From assembly GCA_021234155.1 (NCBI GenBank), contig JAJEKV010000058.1:507814-571813 (forward strand): 64,000 nucleotides of DNA. Direction: 5' to 3'. Numbering within the stretch: the first letter of the stretch is position 1; every line of letters starts with the position of its first letter. This DNA is from Isoetes taiwanensis. Taxonomy: Eukaryota; Streptophyta; Lycopodiopsida; Isoetales; Isoetaceae. The translations under genes were made by a program, and so were the position numbers. This document shows positions 50,101 to 62,150 of the stretch, one piece after another. Below the pieces are notes generated by a model. The model ran no database searches. It was not told the origin of the DNA and saw only the letters and a list, made by a program, of their open reading frames with translations.

Positions 50101-50525
50101 TATGCTATCTCGATGGGACAGAGCTCTGTGGCAAAACCTGGCTGACATTCTGCCAGACGCTCCTTCACAATCAGTTGATGTGCCTATTTGGACAGATCCC
50201 CAAATTGTTAATGCACGACGTCTTGTGCATTCGTTATATCAAAAGCTGGTTGATGTTGACATTGTCCCTCAAGCTGGTTGGCATCTCCGCATTCCCCCTC
50301 CTCAGTGGAAGCGTATGTGGTTCTGGGTGTGGAATAAATTGCTTCATCCCAAAGTTTCTATCTTATGGTGGCAACTCCTTCACAGATGTCTGCGGGTTAA
50401 TGTGTTGGTTCATAAGTTTTATCCCTGCATTTCAGAACTTTGCCCACTGTGTAAGAGGCAAGTTGAGAGTCTCGAGTACTGCTTCTTTCTATGTGACCAA
50501 GTTCCGCCAGTTTGGTCATGATTAC
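50101..50525 (+). pseudogene. L1 ORF2 zf-RVT fragment
   Basis: A 139-codon frame with DRALWQNLADILPDAPSQ, MWFWVWNKLLHPKVSILWWQ, LLHRCLRVNVLV and the zinc-knuckle-like CPLCKRQVESLEYCFFLC. This is the C-terminal zf-RVT domain of plant L1 ORF2. It begins exactly where dispersed-repeat copy 3 ends. Confidence 0.85.
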
Positions 50526-52723
50526 TATCTCTCTTCCATGTGGCCTTGACTAGCCAGTAGGTGCTTCTCGCCATTTATCCTTCCACTGGAACAGCTTGCA
50601 GCAATAGGCTTTCCACTTAGCTTCAGGCTGGTTGTTGTGGTCTGTTTAGAAAAGAAGACGATTGTGTATCTTCAAAGGCTTATCAATTAGTGTCGACCAA
50701 CTTCTTCACGAGGCGCAAGACAGATTGGTAAAGACATACCTATGTTCTCAGCTTGCTCCTGAGAAAAAACATTTGATTTTTGAGGAATATTTGGGTATCT
50801 TATCTTATGCATAGACAGGTGACTGCAATCAGTGGATTATCTTTGTCTCTGAGATTTTTTTCCTGTCTCTGCATCTATGCATGTACTTCTTCTGGAATCC
50901 TATATTATAAAAATATAGCATGTGTCTTGCATGGAGACCTAGATCGGACCGCCTAGATTTAATCTAAAAATTGGACGGTCCAATTAGTCCAAGAGTTTTT
51001 TTCCCCTCCTAGCTTTCTTCTCGCTCTCGCTCTTCCTTTCTTTTACAAGGATTCGATTGATCGGTTGCCTGAAGGTTCGATAGCCAGTGCCTTGCCACAG
51101 TTTCCTTGCCCTTCTTCTTGCTCTATGCCGGATTTGATGGATCGATTGCTGAAGAAGCCAGTCTCTTGCCAATTTGCTTTCCTAAGAGGCTATGGCACTT
51201 GATCCCGTTTAGGGAGCCAGAAGGAAAGGTAAACTTTGCATGGTTTCTTAGGAAGAAGTTTACACAGAATTCACAGATCTGCATCATCTCAGGAGCACAT
51301 TGAACGGCACAGCCTTGGGCTGGTTCTCATTCCCATGCACTGCCGAATCTCCTGTGCTGTGGAGTGCAGTCTGCTTGAGCAGTTTGGCTTGCTTTCTATC
51401 CGAAAAATGATAAATGCAAACAAAGGATGGAGCTGTTCAGGCTGACAACATATGCAGTTCTCATTCCAACAATCTTCCTACTCCTGGTGAGTGTATTGGA
51501 ATATTAGTTTGTTGTGCTCTTTAATTGGGTCCCATAGGCCTATTGGTCTGCTTTTCATAGACTAAATATTATTGTGAATTATACTATAACCCCGCAATTT
51601 GATCTTTTATGTTTATTATATAAGGCTCAGATTTTATTGAACGGGCGTCTTTAGCATTCGAGGTGTGATCTTCCACCGTTATTCTAGGGCTATTCTTCTA
51701 CTCTTGTTCCATCAATTCTTTAGAAATATACAGCTACATCCAGATGGTAGGGTTTAGTTATGTCGCGAGCAGATTTGGCGTTGCTGAGAAGTGGTTGTTC
51801 AGCTGCTGAACCTAAAGATTTTAGCCGGTTCAAATATTTCAAACCTTGCAAGGCCTATTTTGTGAAACTGAGACAGTTGCCTCAGTGTTGATTCCACTGG
51901 AAGTGAGCCATGACCTATTTCTACATCATGTGAACCAGCCATTAAAATCTTGGGGGATCTTGCTTGGCAGTAAATCTTTGATAATTGTCGCCACATCAAG
52001 AACTTTCAAGCATAATGGAATCTCAAAACTCATAAACTTTGCTATTGTGAGCTTCTGCAATTCGTCCAAGTAAGAATTTCCGGCTTAGTGAAATTTGGGT
52101 ATAAACTGCTATCAAGTATCTTCTAGCTGTTCCAGCATAGTGGCTTCAAATGTCCATGTCTTGCACAATTCTCCAATTGATAGAAATCAATTGTATCACT
52201 TGCCATAGCCATGGATGCTAATCTACCTTTTTTAGTTGAATTAGATTGACTTTTAACATCCATGGAGACCAAAAGGTCTAGAGGACCCAATATAGAAAGA
52301 GCACAGCAAGCGCATAATGCAACGCGCGGGGCATGTGCTCCACCTCAGCTTTGAATGGTGATATAACCATGTTTAGGGTGTTGTTATCATGATGCATGCC
52401 ACCAGCAAAGGGGTTTCACCCCATTATAGAGCTATAGTAAAAATGGGTCGTGGCACGATCATGACCGTGGGTGATTCTTCATTCAAAGGCGAGGGAAAAC
52501 ATTGATACGAGGAGGTGGGTATGGTAGGATACATGCATGATAGGTGCTAAAAAAGGGGCAGATAACGGGGCCATGATCAGCCAGGAACGTACTGAAGAGT
52601 GCGCATGCATCGATGTCGGCCCTGTGCGAAGCAGCACAAATGCTGTGTCCACACCACCGCACTTATTTCTGCCTACAAAACCCGCATTTCCTTTTTTTTT
52701 TTTCCTTCCCTCCCTGCACAGCT
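50526..52723. other. Long intergenic region upstream of the GH5 gene
   Basis: No firm gene. 51,040-51,175 contains an imperfect repeat (GATTGATCGGTTGC / GATGGATCGATTGC). A minus-strand stretch near 52,060-51,840 has weak LRR-like character (LLPSKIPQDFNG) but is broken. The segment just before 52,724 is presumably the GH5 promoter; no TATA box could be assigned with confidence. Confidence 0.35.
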
Positions 52724-55700
52724 ATGGCGATGGCGCCCTTCCTCGTCCTTCTCCTCTGTTTTTTCTGTTCCCAACCCGTCTCCGCCTCTTCAGGTACTCC
52801 CTTTCCTTCCCACATTGCTTTCCTCTTGCTCTTTGCTTCCTAGTTTGTAAATGCATTTTGTCCTTCTGGTCTAAACATTATCCAGAATAGCTCTTCCTTC
52901 AATGCGGGTCGCATTTTTGTGGGTTTTCATTTGCCTTGAAGATTCTGGCGTTACAGAGCCTGATAGAAGTGATTTACTAGTTATTTCATGTGCAACGAGA
53001 CTGGTCTTCTAAGTAGAGCTTCTGTAGTTTAAATGCTCTTGTTTTCGAGATCAAGACGGTGCCATTCTGCATTGTTCTGTTTCATTATAGAGGATCTGGT
53101 AGTTGCCAATTAAAATGGCTTCTAGAGATGCAAGATTTCATTTTGTACATTTTGTGTCCATGATTTCAGGCCAGAAATTGCATCCAGTCACCTTTCAAAG
53201 ATTGCAGCGATCAGATGCAACAACGCAAACGGTTCAATTCACCCACAAAACTTCTGGAAAATGGCTTCGATCACTTGCCAATACCACACTTATCGCTGAC
53301 GCAGAGAGCAGTTCCGATGCAACTATATTCACCATAGAAAGGCTCGATGGTTCACAGGTATGACTCTTCTGCTACCCTATTCTTAAAATGTATAGAGTTT
53401 TTCTGAAACGGCAAACTTGTTGCAGGTGCGATTAATATCAGATGATGGACAGCTATGGGTTTACTCTAAGAAGTCACAAACTTTATCAGGATTGCACAGT
53501 AAGCGAAGAGAACTTTCTACATTTAATTCCAAAGTTCGTGCAGTGAGTTTGGGTGGATGGCTTGTCATCGAGAAATGGATCAAACCTTCACTTTTTGATG
53601 GAATCCATAATGCTGATTTGCTAGTATGTTCTGTGACCTTTGCCAACTGATACTTTCATCTCATCTTAACGTTTCTCATATACTCTTCTTATCAAATCCA
53701 GGATGGCACACTGATTCAGCTCAAGGCTGTAACCCTTGGAACTTATGTAGCTGCTGAAGGTGGTGGAGGTCAAGGGCTTGTGGTAAACCGGGAGTCTGCT
53801 TCATACTGGGAATCTTTTAAGGTATTGAAGCATTTGTACATCGTGTATATAAGAAAGAGGCATAACAACCAAGCAATTAATTGATTATCAATTGACCAGT
53901 CATTATCAATTGACCAGTCACTGAATTGAGTGAGCATTACAATCCTTTCCTTTTAAAAACTTCTTGTACCTCAGTTATAATGCATTCTGGTTGGGTAAGA
54001 GTTAATTTGGAAGAGAAAAATTGCACTTATTAGTCAATTACATCTTCCATACAATTCTGGCCTACCTGTACCTTGTATGCTTTTTTGGCTATTGTACAAA
54101 TCATTCAGGGGTTTAGAAACCATAAAAGAAGACGAGGAATTGTTATATTTTATGTATACAAAGAAAGGAAACCTTGCACTAGGGTTTGTTGTTTTTTCTG
54201 CCTATCGTGTTCACCTTCTGTCTAGAATATTCTACAATCAGTCTAAACGTTTATTGATGTTATTGTCAGCTATGGAGATTAACAAGTACCACTTTTCAAC
54301 TCAGAGCCTCATCTAACCAATATGTGACCATTGAAAAGGGGAGTGGTGCACTGAGTGCCACAAAGGATGTCCCTGGTGAATCCGAAACGTTTTTAATTAT
54401 CCGTAATCCGTCAAATCCCATGCAAGTGCATTTGAAAGCAGCAAATGGGAAATATGTGCAGGTATATAGTTTGCTACTTCAATGTTCACAGTACGACTCT
54501 AACATTGGTTGTTTAAGTACAGGCCAAAGGTTCAAATGAACTTGTGGCAGATTATGAGAATGAACCAGGTTGGAATTACAACTCAGCAGTCTTTGAGATG
54601 AATGTAAACACTGCTTTAGGAGGGGAATATCAATTGACTAATGGTCTTGGCCCCAGTGCAGCAGCTGAAGTTCTAAAGGTTAATTAGTGCCTTGAAAACA
54701 TACTGGTTAACTTGCTTCTGGTTACTTCAATTATAACATGATTGTGGCATCACAGGAACATAGAAGTACCTTTGTCACTGCGAAGGATTTCCAGTTTCTG
54801 GCAGCAAACAAAATAAATGCAGTTCGTATTCCAGTTGGTTGGTGGATTGCACATGATCCTAATCCTCCAACACCCTTTGTAGGGGGGTCTTTGAATGCCC
54901 TTGATCAAGCATTCTTGTGGGCTCGGTAAGATTATTAACCTTCGTAATATTCTTATAGGGCTAAGAAGCATGAAACGATCAGCTGTAGTTTTCTGGGGTT
55001 GATTCTCAGTGCTTGTGCCTAATTCTGCAGGCAAAGTAATATCAAGGTCATCATAGATTTACATGCTGCCCCTGGATCACAAAGTCCTTGGGAGCATTGT
55101 GGTACGCGTGATGGTGTGTCGGAGTGGGCAAATGCCAATGGAGCCTACATACCACAGACCCTCTCAGTTATAGAGTTCCTCGTTGCGAGGTGAAGTTTTT
55201 AGTTTGGTTATGTTCATGTTTGGAAAGCTTTTAATGCTCGTCTTAGCTTACAGATATGCAAACAATCCAGCATTGCTTGGTATTGAACTTCTCAACGAGC
55301 CTGGCGTTGATTCTGCACCATTGGAGACTTTGAAGAATTATTACCTAGAAGGGTACAAAGTAGTTAGAAAATATAGCTCTACAGCATATGTTATAATGTG
55401 CCAAAGGATTGGTGCAAGTCCTGTGGAGCTTGTCAATGTGATGAAACCAAGTAAAGGTTTCAAAAATGTGGCATTGGATGTGCATTTTTATATGTTTGAG
55501 AGTGCTTTTAACAACACATCTGTTCAGTGGAATCTTGACTACATTTATCATGATAGAAATACTCTTCTAGAGAGCCTTGAAAGTGCAGACGGTCCATCTA
55601 TCTTTGTTGGTAAGTGCTGTGTCCTTTTGGAATGTTCTTTAGTTGTACTGTTGGATGAACTATTTAAAATTTCTGATGTTTGATTTTTCTGATATTTCTG

Positions 55701-55906
55701 CAGGGGAATGGACTAATGAGTGGACTTTGCAGCAAGCTCCACGCGAAGATTACCAAAAATTTGCAAACGCCCAATTACAAGTTTATGGCAAAGCTAGCTT
55801 TGGATGGTCTTACTGGTGCCTTAAGAATGATAAACCTCGGTGGGACTTTGAAAAAGCTATCAGTGATCGGGTCGTACAGAAACTCTCTAATGGGGGCTGG
55901 CCATAG
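52724..55906 (+). CDS. Secreted GH5 glucan 1,3-beta-glucosidase (exo-beta-1,3-glucanase type)
   Basis: Ten exons: 52,724-52,793, 53,170-53,357, 53,426-53,623, 53,702-53,821, 54,270-54,461, 54,523-54,678, 54,756-54,925, 55,031-55,189, 55,254-55,609 and 55,704-55,906. All junctions are GT-AG and in phase; 1,812 nt, 603 residues. A signal peptide ([18 protein letters not shown]) leads into an N-terminal extension, then [19 protein letters not shown] (about 128-146), a fascin-like beta-trefoil region (about 153-300) and the catalytic domain: [29 protein letters not shown] with acid/base Glu433, and GEW with nucleophile Glu538. It would act in the apoplast on beta-1,3-glucans such as callose. Plant relatives are usually shorter; the extra part is the pre-LGGWL extension. 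Intron 4 carries an 18-bp tandem duplication. Intact. Confidence 0.93.
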
Positions 55907-57449
55907 AAAATATTTATCTGCTGATCTGTAGGGGACTCAACACACTTATAGTTATTTCTCTCGATGGATAGTACTATATAACGTCCATTTTTGAGGAAGC
56001 GGGTCAACTCCTGGTTGAAAAATACTTGTAAATATATACAATCTAGTACTTATCGCGGCAAAGATTCTTTATGGCATGCTTCATTTGCCTACTTGATGGC
56101 TCTATTTGCATTTTTTTTTTAATTTTTAAAATGTAACTATTGATTTGGTGAATATCCCTTGATTCATGCCAAATCCATAAAAAATGGATGCACAAGAACC
56201 AATGGTGCAAAAGAAGGGAAACGAGATATATCTCTAGACGTAATTCACTTTAGGCTGGAATTCGGGTACTTTACTTATATTTTCAAACTTGTAATTTCAA
56301 GACTACTACATATAATTTCAGCTCCACTACAATGAAAACAATACACTGTATCCCACTTCATTTCATTTACAACAGAGTTCAGCATTCACATTTACAACAG
56401 AGTTTAGCTCAAAATTTCCAACATTGTTCAACATTTACAATAGATGCTTAGAGTTCAGAATCAAACAAAAATATAGCATTGTTTCCAACTAAAAGTTGCA
56501 TTGTTCAACTGCAAAATACAAGCAAAGACACAGTCACAGAGCTCGATTCTTGTTTAGTTCAGAGATCACGTCGACTAACTAATTCATATTAACACCGTTG
56601 ATATTAAATGTACAGTTGTTGAAGGTGCCTTGAGTATTTATGACAGGCCTTGAATATTTCCCTATTGCCTTCCATTAGAGGAAATTTGAGATCTCATTTC
56701 ATCCCCATAAGAATCCTCCAATGGAATGGCTTACCCTCTATTAACTGCACTTAATGCAGCACCAACAACTTCATTGCTGTTGTTTTCCCCCCATAACTTT
56801 TGATCCACTTGTCCAAATGTTGCGGCGTTTGTTGCATTAGATGCGGAATGAAAAGATCTTTCCAATGATATATGGTTATGATGTATTTCAATATGGTCAT
56901 ATGCGTTAACCTTAAAAAAATATGATTTTTTGCTTATTTCTTATATATTTATATCGTAAAAGATGTATGAATGGGTTATCACTAGATAGATCTTGTGAAG
57001 ACGAATACATTGCTACAAAAAGTTTTTGAATCGGAGTTTTGGATCAAAAGTTATAATGAAAAAATGATACTACAGAAGTTAGTTGCAGCTGCATTAATTA
57101 CAGGCTGCCACATAATACTGGAATGAGATATACTGGAGCTCTTCTCTTATTGGACAGTTTAAAAAACTGACATGGCATTTTAAGCATCCCTTAATGGGAC
57201 AAAATGTGATCTCATTTTTCCTCTAATGTTACTATCTGGATACACTTTGCTGAGTTCATCGTAAAAACCAACATCATAAACATCATCTTCGATCTCGATA
57301 CTAGATAGTATTTGACTCTTATTAGAGGTGTTGCCGTCCACTGTAATTTGACCTGCAGCGCTCTCAGAAACCTCGCCAACAAGCTGACCTACTACAAAAA
57401 CCTCCTCGGCCAGCGGTATAGGAGCAATTCTCCTTCAAATTAACTCCTG
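55907..57449. other. Intergenic
   Basis: GH5 3' UTR, then AT-rich DNA. No gene recognised, though 57,240-57,449 may hold the decayed C-terminal exon of the tyrosine recombinase on the minus strand. Confidence 0.4.
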
Positions 57450-58320
57450 CCAGAACAGCCTCTGCTACACTGATGTTTTCAAAAGATTCTGCAGCACGAA
57501 GAACATTTCACTCCTGCAACAGGTTCCTCGATGTATTCCCTACCACATTCTGCTTTGCAACTTCACCTGAAAATAGCAGAAAATATATTAGACCTAACTA
57601 GGATAATTTATATAATTATAGAAATGAGAAACATCAAAAAGATAAATCAAACAAAAAATTATACCAGATAACACATCTTTGTATGCCTGTATAGTTCCAT
57701 CACTATTAATAGGTTGGCTAATCAGATCCATACACGCATTCATTTTAGATTCTCGTGTCCGATTAACCTGAAAATAATAGTAAGAAAATAGACAAATAAA
57801 GAAAAAAGCAAATAAAAAAATAGAAAAACTCACATTTCATAAGCCGGAGTGCTCTTGTGCCCCGCAATAGTCATGCCCACATCAAAAGGCATACTCGCAG
57901 CTGAAAGACGAGAAACTAAAGACACCCTTCCAGATTTATTACATATTCGAGTCTTGGGATGGACTATAGCAGCCATTGTGTTCAACCATTTAGAGATGGA
58001 GTTTTTGCCAACAGGCGTGACAACATACCATGCATAAACTAGATAATAAAAGTTAAATAACAGACCATAAATAACAGGAGTTAAATATGAGAAATTAAAT
58101 AACTAAAAATCCGAAAACAAAAAGCAAAAAGTAAAGTACTTACATAGTTTTATAACCAGGAATAGATTGCAAGAAGAAATGACGCGACTCTTTCTCGTTT
58201 TCCTTGGCAGGCAGATGTCGCACATATTGCTTATAAGTAAGGACAAAGTCCTTTTCATATGTCCACACCAACTGACGAAAGTGGCGATCATCATACATGG
58301 TAACAGTAGGATTATTTGGA
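57450..58320 (-). pseudogene. Partial DUF3504/Crypton-like tyrosine recombinase
   Basis: Minus-strand exons: about 58,318-58,144 (YDDRHFRQLVWTYEKDFVLT, RHFFLQSIPGYK), 58,038-57,834 (WYVVTPVGKNSISKWLNTMA, NKSGRVSLVSRL, MTIAGHKSTPAYE), 57,767-57,665 (VNRTRESKMNACMDLI) and possibly 57,560-57,450. The order FFLQ ... WY..PVG.N ... NxSGR..LVSRL ... GHKS ... Y matches the C-terminal tyrosine recombinase fold of DUF3504/ZMYM-like and Crypton proteins. The usual His of the HxxR box is Lys here, while the Arg, the GHKS His and a Tyr remain. Splice phases fail by one base at two junctions. The 5' end is cut by a dispersed repeat at about 58,325. Confidence 0.6.
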
Positions 58321-58324
58321 TTTG

Positions 58325-58490
58325 CTCGAAGCAGGGCTCTTGAACGGAGGATTCAACCGTCGGATAGGGGAACCGAGCTCTAGGAGGATGGTCATTAGCA
58401 TACAGCCCCCAGGAGCGCTGCCAAGAAAGGCTGCCTCGAGACTTCTTTGGATCCTGCCTCCTTGGGCCTTGTTTGGCTTTGTTTGACCAC
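58325..58490. repeat. Dispersed repeat family R1, copy 1
   Basis: Contains GGGGAACCGAGCTC and CCTGCCTCCTTGGG; related sequence lies at about 60,110-60,440 and 61,620-62,000. It cuts off the recombinase gene. Confidence 0.7.
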
Positions 58491-58506
58491 TAGAAAATTT
58501 TACTCA

Positions 58507-59520
58507 ACGGATGTGTGGCGAGTTGGTATAGACCTAGTGATGTCTAAGATTTATGCACTTTGGTCAGAGGTTCAAACCTTGTCTTAGATGCCATTTCTTG
58601 ATGGGAGTTGCTAGGGGTTATATTAATGATGAACCACGACGTAGTAAGACTTTCTGTTGATACATGTTCATTATGGTCCATTCGGCACAACCCGATATGG
58701 ATAGGATATATAGGTGTCTACTAGACTTGGTTGTCTGGTCATGTATCATTATGGTCCATTCGGCACAACCCGATATAGATAGGATATATAGGTGTCTACT
58801 AGACTTGGTTGTCTGGTGACTTCCTAATATGGACCTTAAACAAAAAAATAAAAAATACTCGTGATTTCCTAATGCTGGAGATATCTCTGCCTACAAAGTG
58901 TGCATGTACCACAATAGTTTTGTTCAACGGATATGTGTGGCGAGTTGGTATAGACCTAGTGATTCTTGCACTTTGGTTAGGGGTACAAACCCTGCCTTAG
59001 ATGTCATTTCTTGATGGGAGTTGCTAGGGTTTATATTAATGATGAACCCTGGCGTAATAGAACTTTGGATACATGTTCACTATGGTCCATTCCGCACAAT
59101 TCGATATGGAAAGGATATGTAGGTGTCTACTAGACTTGGCGTCTGGTGACTTCTTAACATGAACCTTAAATAAAAAAATAAAAAATTCTCGTGACTTCCT
59201 AAGGCTGGAGATATCTCTGCCTATAAAGTATGCATCTACCACAAAAGTTTTGCTCGACGGGTGTGGCGAGTTGGTATAGACCTAGTGATGCCTAAGATTT
59301 GTGCACTTTGATCAGGGTTCAAACCCTGCCTTAGATGTCATTTCTTGATGGGAGTTGCTAGGAGTTATATTAATGATGAACCCCGACATAGTAAAACTTT
59401 CTGTTGATACATGTTCACTATGGTCCATTTGGCACAACCCAATATGGATAGGATATATAGGTGTCTATTAGACTTGTCTGTCTAGTGACTTTTTAATATG
59501 GACCTTAAACAAAAAAATAC
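58507..59520 (+). repeat. Tandem array of three tRNA-derived SINE-like units
   Basis: Units start near 58,507, 58,930 and 59,257. Each begins with an A-box-like TGGCGAGTTGG, followed about 50 bp later by a B-box-like GGTTCAAACC (clearest near 59,315), a shared body of about 190 bp and an A-rich tail (ACAAAAAAATAAAAAAT). Units 1 and 2 are followed by the same 75-bp spacer. Unit 1 has an internal 75-bp duplication (58,679 and 58,754). Pol III promoter boxes plus A-tail fit a SINE; head-to-tail tandem arrangement with a common spacer is unusual. Confidence 0.7.
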
Positions 59521-60109
59521 ATCGAATAACCCTTCGGGCCGAAAGTTTTTTAATCCGTACAGTAGTATATATACCGTGTTGCATTTTTTTGAGTCCTATA
59601 GACTGCTTAGTCTCCTTGGATGGAAAAAATGATGAGAATATTGCGAATGGAAACCAAAAGGATTTTGAGATAACAATAATGAACATATTGAACATGACCT
59701 CTATAGGTTCGATAAACTATACTTACCATGTTTGGTTTGTATTTTGGAAGACTTTTTGCATGGCTTGCTCTTGGCCTTTTATGGTTTGTTTTGTTCTGAA
59801 GTTCCCTCACCCTTCAAATGGCTTCTCGTAACTATATCAGTTCTCTCAAAATCGACTGTCAACATGCTGGGAGCTCACATTGCTGGCCGTCCATAACAAG
59901 TTTTTTGCCCAGCTTCCAGAAATCCCGATCAATTGGAGCACCTTGATTAACACAACGGATTCCTGGTTTGAAGCATATTTGTAGTAATTGCAATCATTCT
60001 TCATTTGTATAATTTCACATAGATCTTCCTCGGCAAGTTTACGAAGCACAAAATGTTATCCTCAGCATCCTCCAAGTGAGGGTTAACCTTGGCTAGATCG
60101 AGTATAAAT
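59521..60109. other. Intergenic
   Basis: Nothing recognised beyond short unassigned frames. Confidence 0.35.
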
Positions 60110-60440
60110 TAGAGAGCTCCGAGAGGGTGGTCCCAGAGGAGTGGTGCCAGAAAAGCCTGCCTTGGGAACCTTTTTGTGTCCGGACTCTCCCCTCTTGTCA
60201 AGTGGTCGTGCAAGGTCCTGGCTTCGTTTGACTTGGGAAAGGGTGCCAGCTCGGTTGCCCAACAATGGGCTGCTTGGACCATTCCAATGCTAACTCTTTC
60301 ATCTAAACCTTGTCCAGAAATTCAAAAAATTGGATTGTATGCTGGTGATGACTTAGGAAGCCAGCTGACAAAAAATTAGAATTTAATTTTATATTATGCA
60401 TTAATTACGAGTTTATGAATGTCTTGCTACTGTAAAAGCG
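60110..60440. repeat. Dispersed repeat family R1, copy 2
   Basis: Closely similar to 61,620-62,000, for example GTGTCCGGACTCTCCCCT versus GGGTCCGGACTCTCCCCT and CAATAATGGGCTGCCTGG-type segments. No coding assigned. Confidence 0.8.
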
Positions 60441-60449
60441 GCAATCGGC

Positions 60450-61369
60450 TTCTACTTGCCACATCGAGAGGAGGACAGATCCAAACTGTATTCCGCCAGT
60501 TCCTCTTGCTTTGGATTCTCAACTCTAGCATCTTTGCCACATCCCAAATGCAAAAGACCAAAACCTGGCCCCCAAAATGCAAACCCTTCAAGAACCTGGC
60601 AACTCACATGGTGTACGTTTCGGGGGCATATCCTTGTCACATTCGACCATGACTTTGCATCGATTGCTGGGGGAGTGTTGATGTCAGAGCGCAGACCCTA
60701 AGAACCCCCTGGAAGCAGCTTGCCCCAAAAATACTCTCCTGAAGGCCCTGGTGAGGGATGGGCAACTTCTCCTCTCCGGAACTGTGATTTAGATCTTCCA
60801 ACTGGATCAGAACGTCGACAATGCGCAGGAGACCAAGTTTCGTGGTTAAAAGACCATCCCTTCTATAACAAGCGCCAAAGTAGCTCATGTCCAACGGCCA
60901 TTGACTTCTACTTGCCACATCGAGAGGAGGACAGATCCAAACTCTATTCCGCCAGTTATTCTTGCTTTGCGTTCTCAACTGTAGCATCTTTGCCACGTCC
61001 AAAATGAAAAAGACCAAAACCTGGCCCCCAAAACGCAAACCCTTCAAGAACCTGGCAACTCACAGGGTTTACGTTTCGGAGGCCATATCCTTGTCACATT
61101 CGACTAGGACTTTGCATCGTGTCTTGATGTAGAGGGGGGTGTTGATGTCAGAGCACAGACTCTAAAAACCGCCTAGAAGCAGCTTGCTCCAAAAATCCTC
61201 TCCTGAAGGCCCTGGTGAGGGACGGGCAACTTTTCCTCTCCGGAACCGTGATTTGGATCTTTCAACTGGATCAGAATGTTGACATTGCACTGGAGACCAA
61301 GTTTCGTGATTAGAAGACCATCTTTTCTATAACAAGCGCCAAAGTAGCTCATGTCCAGCACAGTCTTAC
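60450..61369. repeat. Two tandem units of about 460 bp carrying LTR-start junctions
   Basis: Units begin TTCTACTTGCCACATCGAGA at 60,450 and 60,906. Within each, a purine run is followed by TGTTGATGTCAGAGC (60,676 and 61,140). At 61,130 the run is TAGAGGGGGG directly before TGTTG, the layout of a polypurine tract next to a 3' LTR. The repeat therefore probably comprises the end of an LTR retrotransposon's internal region plus the first part of its LTR. Confidence 0.7.
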
Positions 61370-61619
61370 TTAATTAGCCTAGGAGGTAGATGCTGAATAC
61401 TGCCATGTAGGGCGTACATTTCTTTTGTAAAATTGACCGTGTAACTTGGTCTCTAGGGTAATTTCGCCATTCTGAACGACGTGACAAACTCGAATCGCCA
61501 TTCCGAAGCTTGCACAATGCACTTCAATTTCTACACTGTCGCCCGCAGGATGCTTCGCTGTTTGACAAGTTTCCCCAGACCGATCTTGGAATTTTGTAGA
61601 CCTACCCGAATTATGGACC
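61370..61619. other. Probable LTR-derived sequence
   Basis: No gene; may be the remainder of the LTR starting at 61,140, but the right boundary was not found. Confidence 0.3.
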
Positions 61620-62150
61620 TTGAGTGGTGGATTCGATGGTCAGATAGGAGAACCGAGCTCCAGGAGGGTGTTCATTAGCGTATGGTCCCCACGGGGGAGT
61701 GCTACCAGGAAAGGTTGCCACATGAACTTTTTTGGGTCCCGCCTCCTTGGGGTCCGGACTCTCCCCTTTTGTAAGGCGGCCATGCAAGGTCCTGGCCTTA
61801 TTTGACTTGGGGAAGTGTGCCAACTCGGCTATCCAATAATGGGCTGCCTGGATTGTTCTAATGCTAACTCTTTGATCTAAATCTTGTCTGAAAATTCAGA
61901 AAATTAGGTTGTATGTTGGTGATGGCCTAGGAAGCCAGTTGACGAAAAATCAGAATTTTGATTTCGTACTACGCATTAATTACGAATTTATTACTATCTT
62001 GCTATTGCAAAAATGGCCCTCGATATCTAATTGCCACATCGGAAGTAGGACAGATTCAAACTTCATTTTGTGTCTTGACGTAGAGGGGGGGTGTTGACTC
62101 CAGAGCACGGCCCTAAAAAGCCCCCAGAAGCAGCTTGCCCCAGAATATAG
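61620..62150. repeat. Dispersed repeat family R1, copy 3, ending in a third polypurine/LTR junction
   Basis: R1 sequence to about 62,000, then TAGAGGGGGGG immediately before TGTTGACTCCAGAGC at 62,092, followed by AAGCAGCTTGCCCCAGA as in the other two junctions. Confidence 0.75.
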
